Assembly: GCF_009905435.1 (NCBI RefSeq)
Contig: NZ_JAAAMT010000021.1
Coordinates: 1 to 64,000, forward strand
From: Pseudomonas sp. R5(2019)
GTDB lineage: Bacteria > Pseudomonadota > Gammaproteobacteria > Pseudomonadales > Pseudomonadaceae
Direction of reading: 5' to 3'
DNA: 64,000 nt
In this document: one piece after another, positions 49,507-59,055 of the stretch
Layout: each line of letters starts with the position of its first letter
Position numbering within the stretch: position 1 is the stretch's first letter
Notes under the pieces: model-generated
The model's database searches: none
Seen by the model: the letters and a program-made list of their open reading frames with translations, nothing else
What the model was told of the DNA's origin: nothing
Made by a program: the position numbers and the translations under genes

Positions 49507-49980
49507 ATGAACCCCTCTTTGCCCAAAGACGCTGTCGTGCATCCGGACCCTTTCATGCAGGCAGCCATTGACGAAGCCCGCAAGGGCCTGGCTGAAGGCG
49601 GCATTCCGATCGGTTCGGTGATCGTGCACGACGGCAAGATCATCGGCCGCGGCCACAACCGCCGCGTGCAGGATGGCAGCGCGATTCATCACGGCGAAAT
49701 GAATGCCTTCGAGAATGCCGGGCGCCAACCGGCCAGGGTTTACCGTGAGGCCACCCTCTACACCACTCTGTCGCCCTGTTCCATGTGCAGTGGTGCGATT
49801 CTGCTTTACCGAATCGGCCGGGTGATCGTTGGTGAAAACAAGACGTTTCTGGGCGAAGAGCAGTTGCTCCGTGACCGTGGCGTGAAGCTGGACGTGTTGC
49901 AGGACCCTGCGTGCATCCAGATGATGGAAACCTTCATTGAGCAGCATCCGCAGTTGTGGAATGAAGACATCGGGGTATAA
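49507..49980 (+). CDS. Nucleoside/cytosine deaminase family enzyme
   Basis: The 157-residue enzyme has the zinc deaminase motifs HGEMNAFENAG (near 63-73) and LSPCSMCSGAILLY (near 89-102). EDIGV at the C-terminus and the overall layout, with WNEDI, match the yeast-type cytosine deaminase group, which acts on cytosine or small aminopyrimidines, rather than TadA. Cytoplasmic. GGAAGGAA precedes the ATG. No pathway partners nearby. Confidence 0.85.
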   Translation: MNPSLPKDAVVHPDPFMQAAIDEARKGLAEGGIPIGSVIVHDGKIIGRGHNRRVQDGSAIHHGEMNAFENAGRQPARVYREATLYTTLSPCSMCSGAILLYRIGRVIVGENKTFLGEEQLLRDRGVKLDVLQDPACIQMMETFIEQHPQLWNEDIGV

Positions 49981-50010
49981 CCAGGCGTTTTACAGAAAAG
50001 GAAGTCTTGC

Positions 50011-51636
50011 ATGCAGGTGATGTCTTTCGATTCGTTCCCCAATCAGCGCAGCGAGATGAGCGACAAGGTCCGCGCCTTCGACTGGGGATCGACATCGCTC
50101 GGGCCGATGCACAGCTGGCCCGCGGCCTTGCGGATTGCCGTCGACATGCTGCTGGTGTCCAAATTTCCCGGATGCCTGGTGTGGGGGCCGGAGTTGCTGG
50201 CGATCTACAACGACGGCTTTCGCCCGATCCTGGGCGACAAACCCGAAGCGCTGGGCCGGCGCTTTGACGATATCTGGGCGGAAGCCTGGGACACCATCGG
50301 GCCTATTGCCTTGAAAGCCTACCGGGGCGAGGCCACGTTCATCGAGAACTTCCCGCTGGTGGTCAATCGCAACCAGCCCGAACAAGCCTGGTTCACCTTC
50401 TGCTACAGCCCGGTCCGGGATGAAAACGGTCGGGTCGTTGGTATGCTCGATACAGTGGTCGAAACCACCGAACAGGTGCGTGCCCAACAGCAGGTCAAGG
50501 CGCTGGCGGAAAAATTCGAGCGCCAGGTGGTCGAGCGCACGGCCGACCTGAACCGCGTGTGGGAAATGTCCTCCGACCTGATGCTGGTCACCCGCACGGA
50601 CCTGACCATCACGGCCACCAACCCGGCATGGCAGCGGGTCGTGGGTTGGAGCGAGAGCGAGTTGGTTGGGCGCTCGATACTGGATTTCGTCCATCCGCAG
50701 GACATGTTGATCGCTCAGGCCAACGTGGCGCGCCTGGTACGTGAAGCACAGCTGACCGACACTGACTGCCGCTTGCTGCACAAGGACGGCAGCGCGCGCT
50801 GGATCAACTGGGCAGCGGTTTCGGCCAGTGACTGCTTCAGTGCCGTGGGCCGTGATGTCACCGAAGAGCACGAGCGAGCCGAGGCATTGCAGCGGGCAGA
50901 ACAGCTGTTGCGCCACAGTCAGAAGATGGAAGCCGTAGGGCAGCTGACGGGCGGTTTGGCGCACGATTTCAATAACTTGCTGACCGGCATCAGTGGCAGC
51001 CTTGAACTCCTCAAGCGGCGGGTCGATGAAGGCCGCAGCGATGACCTGCAGCGCTACATCGATGCCGCGCAAGGTGCTGCCGTGCGGGCGGCGACCCTGA
51101 CCCACCGGCTGCTGGCCTTCGCCCGACGCCAGTCGCTATTGCCGGAGCCCACCGACATCAACCAGCTGATTGACGGCATGGATGAACTGATCCATCAGAC
51201 CATTGGCCGCTCGGTGACCCTGGAACTGGACCTCACTGCCAATCTGTGGCCGGTGATGATCGACAGCCATCAGCTCGAAGGCGCGCTGCTCAACCTCTGC
51301 ATCAACGCGCGCGATGCCATGCCGCTGGGCGGGCGGTTAAGCATCAGCACGCGCAATTACACCCACGAGGTTGCCCCCCTGGGCGATGAAGACCTGCCGC
51401 TAGGCGATTATGGCTGTCTGCAGGTTCTGGACACCGGCTGCGGCATGAGCCGCGAGGTCATCGAGAGAGCCTTTGACCCCTTCTTCACCACCAAGCCCGT
51501 GGGGCAGGGGACGGGGCTTGGGCTGTCGATGGTCTATGGCTTTGCCCGGCAGTCGGGTGGGCGCGTGCGGATCGAATCGGCGCCAGGGCCGGGTGCGGCA
51601 CTGACGCTGTATTTGCCTCGCCATCAGGTGGTTTGA
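50011..51636 (+). CDS. PAS sensor histidine kinase without receiver domain
   Basis: A 541-residue soluble sensor: an N-terminal PAS-like region (FDWGSTSLGPMHSWPAALRI to about 150), a second PAS with a PAC segment (about 175-295), HisKA with H318 in LAHDFNNLLTGISG, and HATPase (N box CINARDAMP, G1 DTGCGMS, G2 GTGLGLSMVYGF). Relatives of this type often end in a receiver domain; here the frame stops right after the ATPase (LPRHQVV). AAGGAAG precedes ATG 50011. The stop region overlaps the convergent ybhN-like gene by 13 bases. Signal unknown. Confidence 0.87.
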   Translation: MQVMSFDSFPNQRSEMSDKVRAFDWGSTSLGPMHSWPAALRIAVDMLLVSKFPGCLVWGPELLAIYNDGFRPILGDKPEALGRRFDDIWAEAWDTIGPIALKAYRGEATFIENFPLVVNRNQPEQAWFTFCYSPVRDENGRVVGMLDTVVETTEQVRAQQQVKALAEKFERQVVERTADLNRVWEMSSDLMLVTRTDLTITATNPAWQRVVGWSESELVGRSILDFVHPQDMLIAQANVARLVREAQLTDTDCRLLHKDGSARWINWAAVSASDCFSAVGRDVTEEHERAEALQRAEQLLRHSQKMEAVGQLTGGLAHDFNNLLTGISGSLELLKRRVDEGRSDDLQRYIDAAQGAAVRAATLTHRLLAFARRQSLLPEPTDINQLIDGMDELIHQTIGRSVTLELDLTANLWPVMIDSHQLEGALLNLCINARDAMPLGGRLSISTRNYTHEVAPLGDEDLPLGDYGCLQVLDTGCGMSREVIERAFDPFFTTKPVGQGTGLGLSMVYGFARQSGGRVRIESAPGPGAALTLYLPRHQVV

Positions 51637-52595
51637 TCGCGGTGGTGAGCTTTGGTGCTGCGGTTACGCCGCTCCAGCACCAGGTACACCACACAGGCAA
51701 TCGCCAGCGGCATCAGGAAGTACAAGGCCCGGTAGCCAATCAACGCGGCCAGCAGGGTGCCTTTGGAGTATTGGTCGTGCTGCAGGGTGATAAACACCGT
51801 CTCCAATACCCCGAGCCCCGCCGGGATATGGGTGATGACACCGGCAATGCTGCTGATCAGCAGCGTTGCCAGAATGCTCGGGTAACCGCCCTTGTCCGGC
51901 AGCAACAGATAAATCAACGCCGCCATCAGGCACCAGTTGGTCACTCCGAGGCTCGCCTGCAAGGCGGCGAGCTTGAACGATGGCAGGGTGATTTCGTGTT
52001 TGCGCACGGTCCAGGTACGCCGTTTGGCAAAGCGACAGGCCAGCAGATAGAGCATGGCAAGCGCCACTAACAGCACGCCGATCAGGCGCAGGCCGCCGGC
52101 GCCGATCTTGAAGGTGCCAGGCAGGTCGGGGAAGCCGAGCGCAAACACCGTCCCGGCCACCAACAGGTAGCCCAGCCAGTTGGTGATCCAGCCAAAGGTG
52201 AGAATGCGTGTGATCGTCGGCACGTCCAGCCCCAGCTTGGAATACAAGCGAAAGCGCAGCGCCACGCCGCCGACCCAGGCGCCGAGGTTAAGGTTAAAGG
52301 CATAGCAGACAAACGCCAGCGGCAGGATCTGTCGAGCGCGCAGCGTGTGTTCCGTATAGTGGCGCCCCACCAGGTCGTAGCTGCTGAACACCGCATAGCT
52401 GAGCAGGGCAATCAACCCGCCCAAGGCAAGCGTGGTGACGCGATAAGACTGCAGCGCGTGCTTGACCTCTTGCCAGTCCAGATTGCGCACCAGCATGAAC
52501 AGCAGCACCGCCACCAGGATAAAAAACGCCAGGGTCAACAGCCGCTTGGCCCAACGCCCCTTTTTCGCGCGCTTTTCAGACGTGGGTGTGCTCAT
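51624..52595 (-). CDS. YbhN-like membrane protein (UPF0104 / LPG-synthetase flippase fold)
   Basis: The 323-residue protein has eight or more hydrophobic segments and the UPF0104 marks NLNLGAWVGGVALRFRLYSK and IPAGLGVLETVFI. The family is related to the flippase part of lysylphosphatidylglycerol synthetases. Its start overlaps the clsB stop; in E. coli too ybhN, clsB and ybhP are neighbours, so a role with cardiolipin or lipid export is likely. Confidence 0.85.
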   Translation of the reverse strand: MSTPTSEKRAKKGRWAKRLLTLAFFILVAVLLFMLVRNLDWQEVKHALQSYRVTTLALGGLIALLSYAVFSSYDLVGRHYTEHTLRARQILPLAFVCYAFNLNLGAWVGGVALRFRLYSKLGLDVPTITRILTFGWITNWLGYLLVAGTVFALGFPDLPGTFKIGAGGLRLIGVLLVALAMLYLLACRFAKRRTWTVRKHEITLPSFKLAALQASLGVTNWCLMAALIYLLLPDKGGYPSILATLLISSIAGVITHIPAGLGVLETVFITLQHDQYSKGTLLAALIGYRALYFLMPLAIACVVYLVLERRNRSTKAHHRDQTT

Positions 52596-53815
52596 GGATG
52601 AACCTGCGGCGTGTCTTCCAGGTCACGGGCCTTGGTGCTCAGGGGCGTAATCCTGGGTGAATGTGCCGGCAGCCAGCCAGCGATGGCCGGGAAGTGGCGC
52701 AGAAAGTGAAAGGTCAGAAAGATCAACGGTGCCCGCCACCAATAGGTGCGCAGCACCCGTTGCAGGCTGACCGACTTGCAGCGGCTGTTCGCCAGCTCTT
52801 GCAGGTGGGTGTAGAGCCGCTCGTTGAAGGTGCGGTCGCGGATGAACAGGTTGGCTTCAAGGTTCAGTGACAGGCTCAACGGGTCCAGATTGCTGGAGCC
52901 TACGGTCGACCATTCATCATCCACCAGCGCGACCTTGCCATGCAGCGGCCGCTCGCAATATTCGGAAATCACGACCCCATCGCGCAGCAAGTCGTTGTAC
53001 AGCAGGCGTGAGCACAGGCGCACCAGGGGCATGTCCGGCATGCCTTGCAGGATCAACGTTACCTTGACCCCGCGCCGGGCCGCATTGCGGATTTCGTGCA
53101 GCAGGCGGTAGCCGGGGAAAAAGTAGGCATTGGCGATGACCAGGCGCGAGCGGGCACTGCGAATCGCACGCAGGTAGTGCTGCTCGATATCGTTTTTGTG
53201 GTGAATGTTGTCGCGAATGCTCAGCAGCATGCTGGCGTGGGCGCTGTCGGGGTCGATGGGGGCAGGGTGGCTGCGCCAGAGCCTGGGGTTGCGGTGTACC
53301 CGGCTGGTTTCATCGAGCAGCTTCAGCACGGCCTGGTGCAGGTCTGCGACGATCGGCCCGCGCACTTGCACGGCATAGTCCTGCTTGGCCATTTCACCGA
53401 AGTCGGCCAGGTGATCGGCCGAATAATTGATGCCGCCGACAAACCCCACCTCACCATCGATCACCACGATTTTGCGGTGCATGCGCCGGAACAGGTTGGT
53501 GCGCATGCCCATCAGCTTCGGGCTGGGGTCAAAGGCTTGCAAGCGCACGCCGACATCGCTCAAACGCTGCAAATAGGCTGCACTCAGGTCGGCGGTGCCA
53601 TAGCCATCGACCAGCACTTCAACCCGTACGCCGCGCTCTGCTGCATCGACCAGCACCTGCTGCAGCTGCTCGCCGACCTTGTCTTCAAAGATGATAAAGG
53701 TTTCCAGCAGCACCTCTTCCCGGGCGCGGGCAATGGCTTCGAACACCGACGGGTAGTACTCCTCGCCGTTGATCAACAATTGCACCTGGTTACCGCTCTG
53801 CCATGTGGTTTTCAT
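52592..53815 (-). CDS. clsB: Cardiolipin synthase B
   Basis: A 407-residue phospholipase-D-type synthase. Both HKD motifs are intact: HRKIVVIDGEVGFVGG (about 110-125) and HGKVALVDDEWSTVGSSN (about 290-307). It joins two phosphatidyl groups into cardiolipin at the inner membrane. ATG 53815 chosen because MKTTWQSGNQVQLLINGEEY is the usual start; its ATG overlaps the ybhP stop (ATGA). Middle gene of ybhP-clsB-ybhN. Confidence 0.92.
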   Translation of the reverse strand: MKTTWQSGNQVQLLINGEEYYPSVFEAIARAREEVLLETFIIFEDKVGEQLQQVLVDAAERGVRVEVLVDGYGTADLSAAYLQRLSDVGVRLQAFDPSPKLMGMRTNLFRRMHRKIVVIDGEVGFVGGINYSADHLADFGEMAKQDYAVQVRGPIVADLHQAVLKLLDETSRVHRNPRLWRSHPAPIDPDSAHASMLLSIRDNIHHKNDIEQHYLRAIRSARSRLVIANAYFFPGYRLLHEIRNAARRGVKVTLILQGMPDMPLVRLCSRLLYNDLLRDGVVISEYCERPLHGKVALVDDEWSTVGSSNLDPLSLSLNLEANLFIRDRTFNERLYTHLQELANSRCKSVSLQRVLRTYWWRAPLIFLTFHFLRHFPAIAGWLPAHSPRITPLSTKARDLEDTPQVHP

Positions 53816-54594
53816 AAATGCACCTCGACAGCCAGTGGCAGATGATCGGACAAGTGCGTCCACGGTTTGCGGCCCAGAATCCGCGGCTTGCTGGCCGTGG
53901 CATTGCGCAGGTAAATACGGTCCAGCCGCAGCAGTGGCCAGCGCGCCGGAAAGGTCTTGGCGGGCGCGCCGAGGGCCTGGCTGAACACTTCCGTCAGGGC
54001 GCTTTCGGCCAGTTGCCGGTCTGCGCGCTGGCGCCAGTCATTGAAGTCGCCGGCAACGATGACCGGGGCATCCTCCGGTATTTCATCGAGCAGTTGGCAC
54101 AACAGGTTCATTTGCTGGCGGCGCTGGCGTTCGCTCAAGCCCAGGTGCACGCACACAGTATGCACTTCGGTCTGGCCCGGCACCGCCAGTACCGAGTGCA
54201 ACAGCCCGCGCGCTTCGGTGCCGTGAACGCTGATGTCGCGGTTGTCGTGGCGCAGGATCGGGAACTTGGACAGCAGGGCGTTACCGTGTTCGCCATCGGG
54301 GTAGACGGCATTGCGGCCATAGGCAAACACCGGCCACATGGTGTCGGCGAGGAATTCGTATTGGGGGATATCGGTCCAGTTGTCGAAGCGTTTGCCGTGG
54401 TGGCGATGGGTGCCGAGCACTTCTTGCAGGAACACGACATCGGCGGACAGCGTGCGCACCGCATCGCGCAGCTCCGGTAGCACGAAACGCCGGTTCAGGG
54501 CGCTGAAGCCCTTGTGGGTATTGACCGTCAGCACCCGCAGTGAGCGGACCGCGGGTGCCTGCTCGAGTTTCGGGCGAGGGTGGGGCGTCGTCAT
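53812..54594 (-). CDS. Endonuclease/exonuclease/phosphatase family protein (YbhP-like)
   Basis: A 260-residue hydrolase of the EEP fold: VLTVNTHKGFSALNRRFVLP, FLQEVLGTHRHHG, VIVAGDFNDWRQRAD and, at the end, HLSDHLPLAVEVHL carry the metal and catalytic residues. It is the first gene of the ybhP-clsB-ybhN unit. In E. coli the homolog is thought to act with cardiolipin synthesis, the substrate not being clear. Intact. Confidence 0.87.
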   Translation of the reverse strand: MTTPHPRPKLEQAPAVRSLRVLTVNTHKGFSALNRRFVLPELRDAVRTLSADVVFLQEVLGTHRHHGKRFDNWTDIPQYEFLADTMWPVFAYGRNAVYPDGEHGNALLSKFPILRHDNRDISVHGTEARGLLHSVLAVPGQTEVHTVCVHLGLSERQRRQQMNLLCQLLDEIPEDAPVIVAGDFNDWRQRADRQLAESALTEVFSQALGAPAKTFPARWPLLRLDRIYLRNATASKPRILGRKPWTHLSDHLPLAVEVHL

Positions 54595-54706
54595 GCGAGA
54601 GTCCTGGATGACCGTCGGAGGTGTCTAAATTCCGACTCGGGGCGATACAGGAAGTTTCAGCGCAGCGGATGCACGGTGTGCACCTCATTATGTTCGGGCA
54701 TACCCC

Positions 54707-54888
54707 TGTAGGAGCACGGCTTGCCGCAATGCCAGTCAGTTAAGGACCTGTAGGAGCGGACCCGGCCGCGATGGGCTGCGAAGCGGCCCCGGCGATTCTG
54801 AAACCGCCGGCACTCGCAAGATGATTCGCAGATGTCACAGGTCCAAGGGGCCGCTGCGCGGCCCATCGCGGCCAGGTCCGCTCCTACA
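54707..54888. repeat. REP cluster with a half-copy of the nested element's end
   Basis: An inverted REP pair (TGTAGGAGCGGACCCGGCCG at 54749 and CCAGGTCCGCTCCTACA ending 54888) is preceded by a REP half and by AATGCCAGTCAGTTAAGG (54728-54745), the same terminal word as in the element at 29756. The matching right end is missing here. Stretch 54595-54919 has no gene. Confidence 0.75.
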
Positions 54889-54919
54889 ACACGTCCATCG
54901 CGGCCAGGGCCCACAAGGG

Positions 54920-55285
54920 TTAGTGCCCCAGCACGGCCCTGACCTTGTCGCGCAGCTGGTCGATGGAGAAGGGTTTGCCGATCACGTGCATGTCGGCCGG
55001 CACGTCGATGCTTTCGGTGTAGCCACTGGCGAACAGGATCGGCAGGTCGGGTCGCACCTGGCGTGCGGCGGCGGCGAGTTCGCAGCCGTCCATGTCCGGC
55101 AGGCCGACGTCGGTCATCATCAAGTCGATAATGTTGCCTTCGTCTTTCAAAAAGCCCAGTGCGGCATCACTGCCGTCGGCCTCCAGCACCTGGTAATCAA
55201 GCTCCTCCAGCACATCGACAATCAGCATGCGGACGATGCGGTCGTCTTCGACGACGAGGATGGTGCTGGCGGCAGTGTCGGACAT
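54920..55285 (-). CDS. Stand-alone response-regulator receiver
   Basis: A 121-residue CheY-like receiver: acidic pocket VVEDD, phosphorylation site in LMMTDVGLPDMDG (about residue 58), and K in VIGKPFS. No output domain, so it works by phosphotransfer or protein binding. It is divergent from the large hybrid kinase at 55594, with 308 bases between that hold the promoters but no gene. Confidence 0.87.
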   Translation of the reverse strand: MSDTAASTILVVEDDRIVRMLIVDVLEELDYQVLEADGSDAALGFLKDEGNIIDLMMTDVGLPDMDGCELAAAARQVRPDLPILFASGYTESIDVPADMHVIGKPFSIDQLRDKVRAVLGH

Positions 55286-55593
55286 CGTGATTATCCCAGG
55301 TCAATATTTGTAGGAAAGAGGCTCGGGACCGTCATCCTGATCAGTACGCGGCAACACAACGAAGTACCGTGTCATTGGGCGTGCGCAGGATAACGTTGCT
55401 TACAGATGAAGGGAATTTATCTTGCGACCCAGCGCTCCAACACTGGCCAAATGCAACCGTGCCGACTAGAAAGCCTAGTGAAGAAAGAAAAAGTTGTGTA
55501 CGAAAAATCTGGTTGATAGGCCAGAAGAAATGTAACTAATACTCGAAGCAGCGGCACACTTCGCCCTTTGTCCACCGCAAATGGAATCTGCAC

Positions 55594-58500
55594 ATGAGCC
55601 AACCCGCCTCGATCGATGAGCAAAGCTTTCGCAAGCTGCTGAGCCGCAACGTGGCGTTGCCGCTGGGCGTCGGCTTGCTCAGTGCGGTGGTGTTCGTGGC
55701 CATCATCAGCTATCTGCTGACCGTGATTCAGTGGGTCGAGCACACCGATCGGGTGATCGGCAATGCCAACGAAGCGGTCAAGCTGTCGATTGATATGGAG
55801 ACCGGCATGCGCGGCTACCTGATCACCGGCGACGAGCATTTTCTCGACCCCTATGAGGTGGCCAAACCGCGTATCACCGCCGAACTCAGCACCTTGAAGA
55901 CGCTGGTGGACGACAACCCGCAGCAAGTCGACCGCCTGACCCGTCTAGAGGCGTTGATGACCGAGTGGAACGCCTTTGCCCGCGAAATGATCGAGATGCG
56001 CCGCAGCAATGGCGATTACCCGTCGGCCATAAAAGCGGGTCGCGGCAAACGCCTGACCGACGAGGTGCGCAGAGAATTCAGCGACTTCGTGGCCATCGAG
56101 CAGCAATTGCGCGTCAGCCGTAACGCCGACGTGACGCGAACGACTGTTCTGTCGATCATTTTATATATCGGTTTCATGGTGCTGATCAGCGGTTTGCTCG
56201 CCTGGTGCGGTCGCCGCGACCTGCTGGGATTGTCAGGCAGCCATTCGGCCAACCTCAAGGCCCAGATCGACGCCAGCGAACGCCTCAAGTACCAGGCCTG
56301 GCTTCGCACCGGCCAGACCGGGCTGGCCGAGCAGGTGCTGGGGCAACTGACCGTGCAGATGTTGGGACGCAATATCCTTCAGTACCTGGCCAAATACCTG
56401 GGCACCGTGGTGGCGGCGGTGTATGTGCGCGACGAGCACGGCGGTCTGCGCCGTGTCGCCAGCTATGGCTTCTCCAGCGAACATGAAACCCGGGAACAGT
56501 ACTTGCAACAGGGCGAGGGCACGGTCGGCCAGGCGGTGCAGCAAGGGCAGGTCATGCGCCTGGACGACGTGCCACTGGACTACTTCAAAGTCAATTCCGG
56601 GCTCGGCGACGGTTCGCCACGCACCATCCTGGTGGTGCCGACCAGCAATGACGGGCAGATCAATGGGGTGGTCGAGTTAGGCTTCCTGCGCGCCGTCACG
56701 GACCGGGATGTGGAATTCCTGCAGCTGATCGCCGGCAATATCGGCACCTCGATCGAGGCTGCCCGCTACCGTCAGCGCTTGCAGGAAGTGCTGGCCGAAA
56801 CCCAGCAGCTCAATGAGGAGCTGCAGGTCCAGCAAGAAGAGCTGAAAACCGCCAACGAAGAGCTCGAAGAGCAATCCCGTGTGCTCAAGGAATCCCAGGC
56901 GCACCTGGAAACCCAGCAGGCCGAGCTTGAGCAAACCAACGAGCAGCTGGCCGCGCAGCGTGATGCACTGGACCAAAAGAATGCCGAGCTCAACTGTGTC
57001 CAGATTCAGCTCCAGGAGCGGGCCGAAGAGTTGCAACGCTCCAGCAAGTACAAGTCTGAATTTCTCGCCAACATGTCCCACGAGCTGCGCACACCGCTCA
57101 ACAGCTCGCTGATCCTGGCCAAGCTGCTGGCGGAAAACCCACAAGACAATCTCAGCGCCGAACAAGTGACGTTCGCCGAGTCGATTTACTCGGCCGGCAA
57201 CGACTTGCTCAACCTGATCAACGATATTCTCGACATCGCCAAGGTCGAGGCCGGCAAGCTCGATGTGCGCCCGGAAAACACCCATGTCGGCCGCCTGGCC
57301 GAAGGCATGCGGGTGATGTTCGAGCCCCTGGCGGCGGACAAGCGCCTGACCTTCAGCGTGGTGGTCGAGCCGGACGCACCGGTGCAGCTGTTCACGGACC
57401 GCCAGCGAGTCGAGCAGATCATCAAGAACCTGCTGTCCAACGCCTTGAAGTTCACCGAGCGCGGCAGCGTCAGCCTGACCGTCGCTCGCCAGCCTGGCGA
57501 GGGCGTCGCCTTGCGCGTGCAAGACAGCGGCATCGGCATTGCCGACAACCAGCAGCAGCGCATTTTCGAAGCCTTCCATCAGGCCGATGGCACCACCAAT
57601 CGTCGCTATGGCGGCACGGGGCTTGGGCTGTCGATCTCGCGCGACCTGGCCGGTTTGATCGGCGGCTCGATTACCGTCAGCAGCGTGCTGGGGCAGGGCA
57701 GCACCTTCACCCTGATTCTGCCTGAACGCTATGAAGCCACTGCCTTGCACAAGCAACCCATCCCGGCACCTGCGCCGGTGGTGACTGGGCCAAGGGTGGC
57801 GGTGTCGCCCCTGGCGACACCCATCAAGCCAGTCAGCTTTGCCGATGACCGCGGTCTGGCACCGTTCCAGCAGCGCTGCATCCTGGTGATCGAAGACGAG
57901 CCAAACTTTGCCCGCATCCTTTTCGATCTGGCGCATGAATTGGGCTACCACTGCCTGGTCGCGCAAGCGGCGGACGAAGGCTTCGACCTGGCCACCCGCT
58001 TTGTCCCCGATGCCATTCTGCTCGACATGCGCCTGCCGGATCATTCAGGCCTGACGGTATTGCAGCGGCTGAAGGGACTGGCCGGCACCCGGCACATTCC
58101 GGTGCATGTGATTTCGGTGGAAGACCGGGTGGAAGCGGCCATGCACATGGGCGCCGTTGGCTACGCGGTCAAGCCGACCACGCGTGAGCAGCTCAAGGAT
58201 GTGTTTGCCCGCCTGCAAGCCAAGCTGACCCAGAAGCTCAAACGTATTCTGCTGGTCGAAGATGATGATCTGCAGCGTGACAGCATCGCCCGCCTGATCG
58301 GTGATGAAGACATCGAAATCACCGCCGTGGGCCTGGCCCATGAGGCGCTGGCGCTGCTGCGCGAGAACGTCTACGACTGCATGATCATCGACTTGAAACT
58401 GCCAGACATGCTCGGCAATGACTTGCTCAAGGCGATGTCCAGCGAAGACATCTGCTCGTTCCCGCCGGTCATCGTCTACACCGGCCGCAACCTGACCCGC

Positions 58501-59055
58501 GATGAAGAAGCCGAGCTGCTCAAGTATTCACGCTCGATCATCATCAAGGGTGCCCGCTCGCCCGAACGCCTGCTCGATGAAGTGACGTTGTTCCTGCACA
58601 AAATCGAATCGCAGTTGTCCCATGAAAGGCAGCGCATGCTCAAGACCGCGCGCAGCCGCGACAAGGTCTTCGAGGGGCGCAGGATTTTGCTGGTGGACGA
58701 CGATGTACGGAATATTTTCGCCCTCACCAGTGCCCTGGAACACAAGGGTGCGGTGGTCGAGATCGGCCGTAACGGCCGCGAGGCGATTGAAAAGCTCAAC
58801 AGCGTAGAGGATATCGACCTGGTATTGATGGATGTGATGATGCCGGAAATGGACGGCTTTGAAGCGACCCGGGAAATCCGTAAGGACTCGCGCTGGCGCA
58901 AACTGCCGATCATCGCCGTGACGGCTAAGGCCATGCGCGATGATCAGGAGCGCTGCCTGCAATCGGGCGCCAACGACTACCTGGCCAAGCCTATCGAACT
59001 GGATCGGCTGTTCTCGCTGATTCGCGTCTGGCTTCCGCAACTGGAGCGAATCTAG
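55594..59055 (+). CDS. Large hybrid histidine kinase: CHASE3-GAF-HisKA-HATPase-REC-REC-REC
   Basis: An 1,153-residue inner-membrane hybrid kinase. Order: transmembrane helix (about 20-45), periplasmic CHASE3 (ETGMRGYLITGDEHFLDPYE), second helix (186-206), GAF (about 260-395), a long coiled coil (about 395-490, rich in EELQ/QQEELKTANEELEEQS), HisKA with H496 (NMSHELRTPLN), HATPase, and three receivers with phospho-sites D811, D933 and D1080. First gene of a unit with cheR; the CheR start overlaps its stop. Such CHASE3 kinases with CheR/CheB in Pseudomonas act in general stress or surface responses, not in flagellar chemotaxis. Intact. Confidence 0.9.
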   Translation: MSQPASIDEQSFRKLLSRNVALPLGVGLLSAVVFVAIISYLLTVIQWVEHTDRVIGNANEAVKLSIDMETGMRGYLITGDEHFLDPYEVAKPRITAELSTLKTLVDDNPQQVDRLTRLEALMTEWNAFAREMIEMRRSNGDYPSAIKAGRGKRLTDEVRREFSDFVAIEQQLRVSRNADVTRTTVLSIILYIGFMVLISGLLAWCGRRDLLGLSGSHSANLKAQIDASERLKYQAWLRTGQTGLAEQVLGQLTVQMLGRNILQYLAKYLGTVVAAVYVRDEHGGLRRVASYGFSSEHETREQYLQQGEGTVGQAVQQGQVMRLDDVPLDYFKVNSGLGDGSPRTILVVPTSNDGQINGVVELGFLRAVTDRDVEFLQLIAGNIGTSIEAARYRQRLQEVLAETQQLNEELQVQQEELKTANEELEEQSRVLKESQAHLETQQAELEQTNEQLAAQRDALDQKNAELNCVQIQLQERAEELQRSSKYKSEFLANMSHELRTPLNSSLILAKLLAENPQDNLSAEQVTFAESIYSAGNDLLNLINDILDIAKVEAGKLDVRPENTHVGRLAEGMRVMFEPLAADKRLTFSVVVEPDAPVQLFTDRQRVEQIIKNLLSNALKFTERGSVSLTVARQPGEGVALRVQDSGIGIADNQQQRIFEAFHQADGTTNRRYGGTGLGLSISRDLAGLIGGSITVSSVLGQGSTFTLILPERYEATALHKQPIPAPAPVVTGPRVAVSPLATPIKPVSFADDRGLAPFQQRCILVIEDEPNFARILFDLAHELGYHCLVAQAADEGFDLATRFVPDAILLDMRLPDHSGLTVLQRLKGLAGTRHIPVHVISVEDRVEAAMHMGAVGYAVKPTTREQLKDVFARLQAKLTQKLKRILLVEDDDLQRDSIARLIGDEDIEITAVGLAHEALALLRENVYDCMIIDLKLPDMLGNDLLKAMSSEDICSFPPVIVYTGRNLTRDEEAELLKYSRSIIIKGARSPERLLDEVTLFLHKIESQLSHERQRMLKTARSRDKVFEGRRILLVDDDVRNIFALTSALEHKGAVVEIGRNGREAIEKLNSVEDIDLVLMDVMMPEMDGFEATREIRKDSRWRKLPIIAVTAKAMRDDQERCLQSGANDYLAKPIELDRLFSLIRVWLPQLERI

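Noticed and set aside
56677..58044. 455-codon minus-strand ORF opposite the hybrid kinase
   Set aside because: Mirror of the conserved HisKA/HATPase/receiver coding sequence; no independent support.
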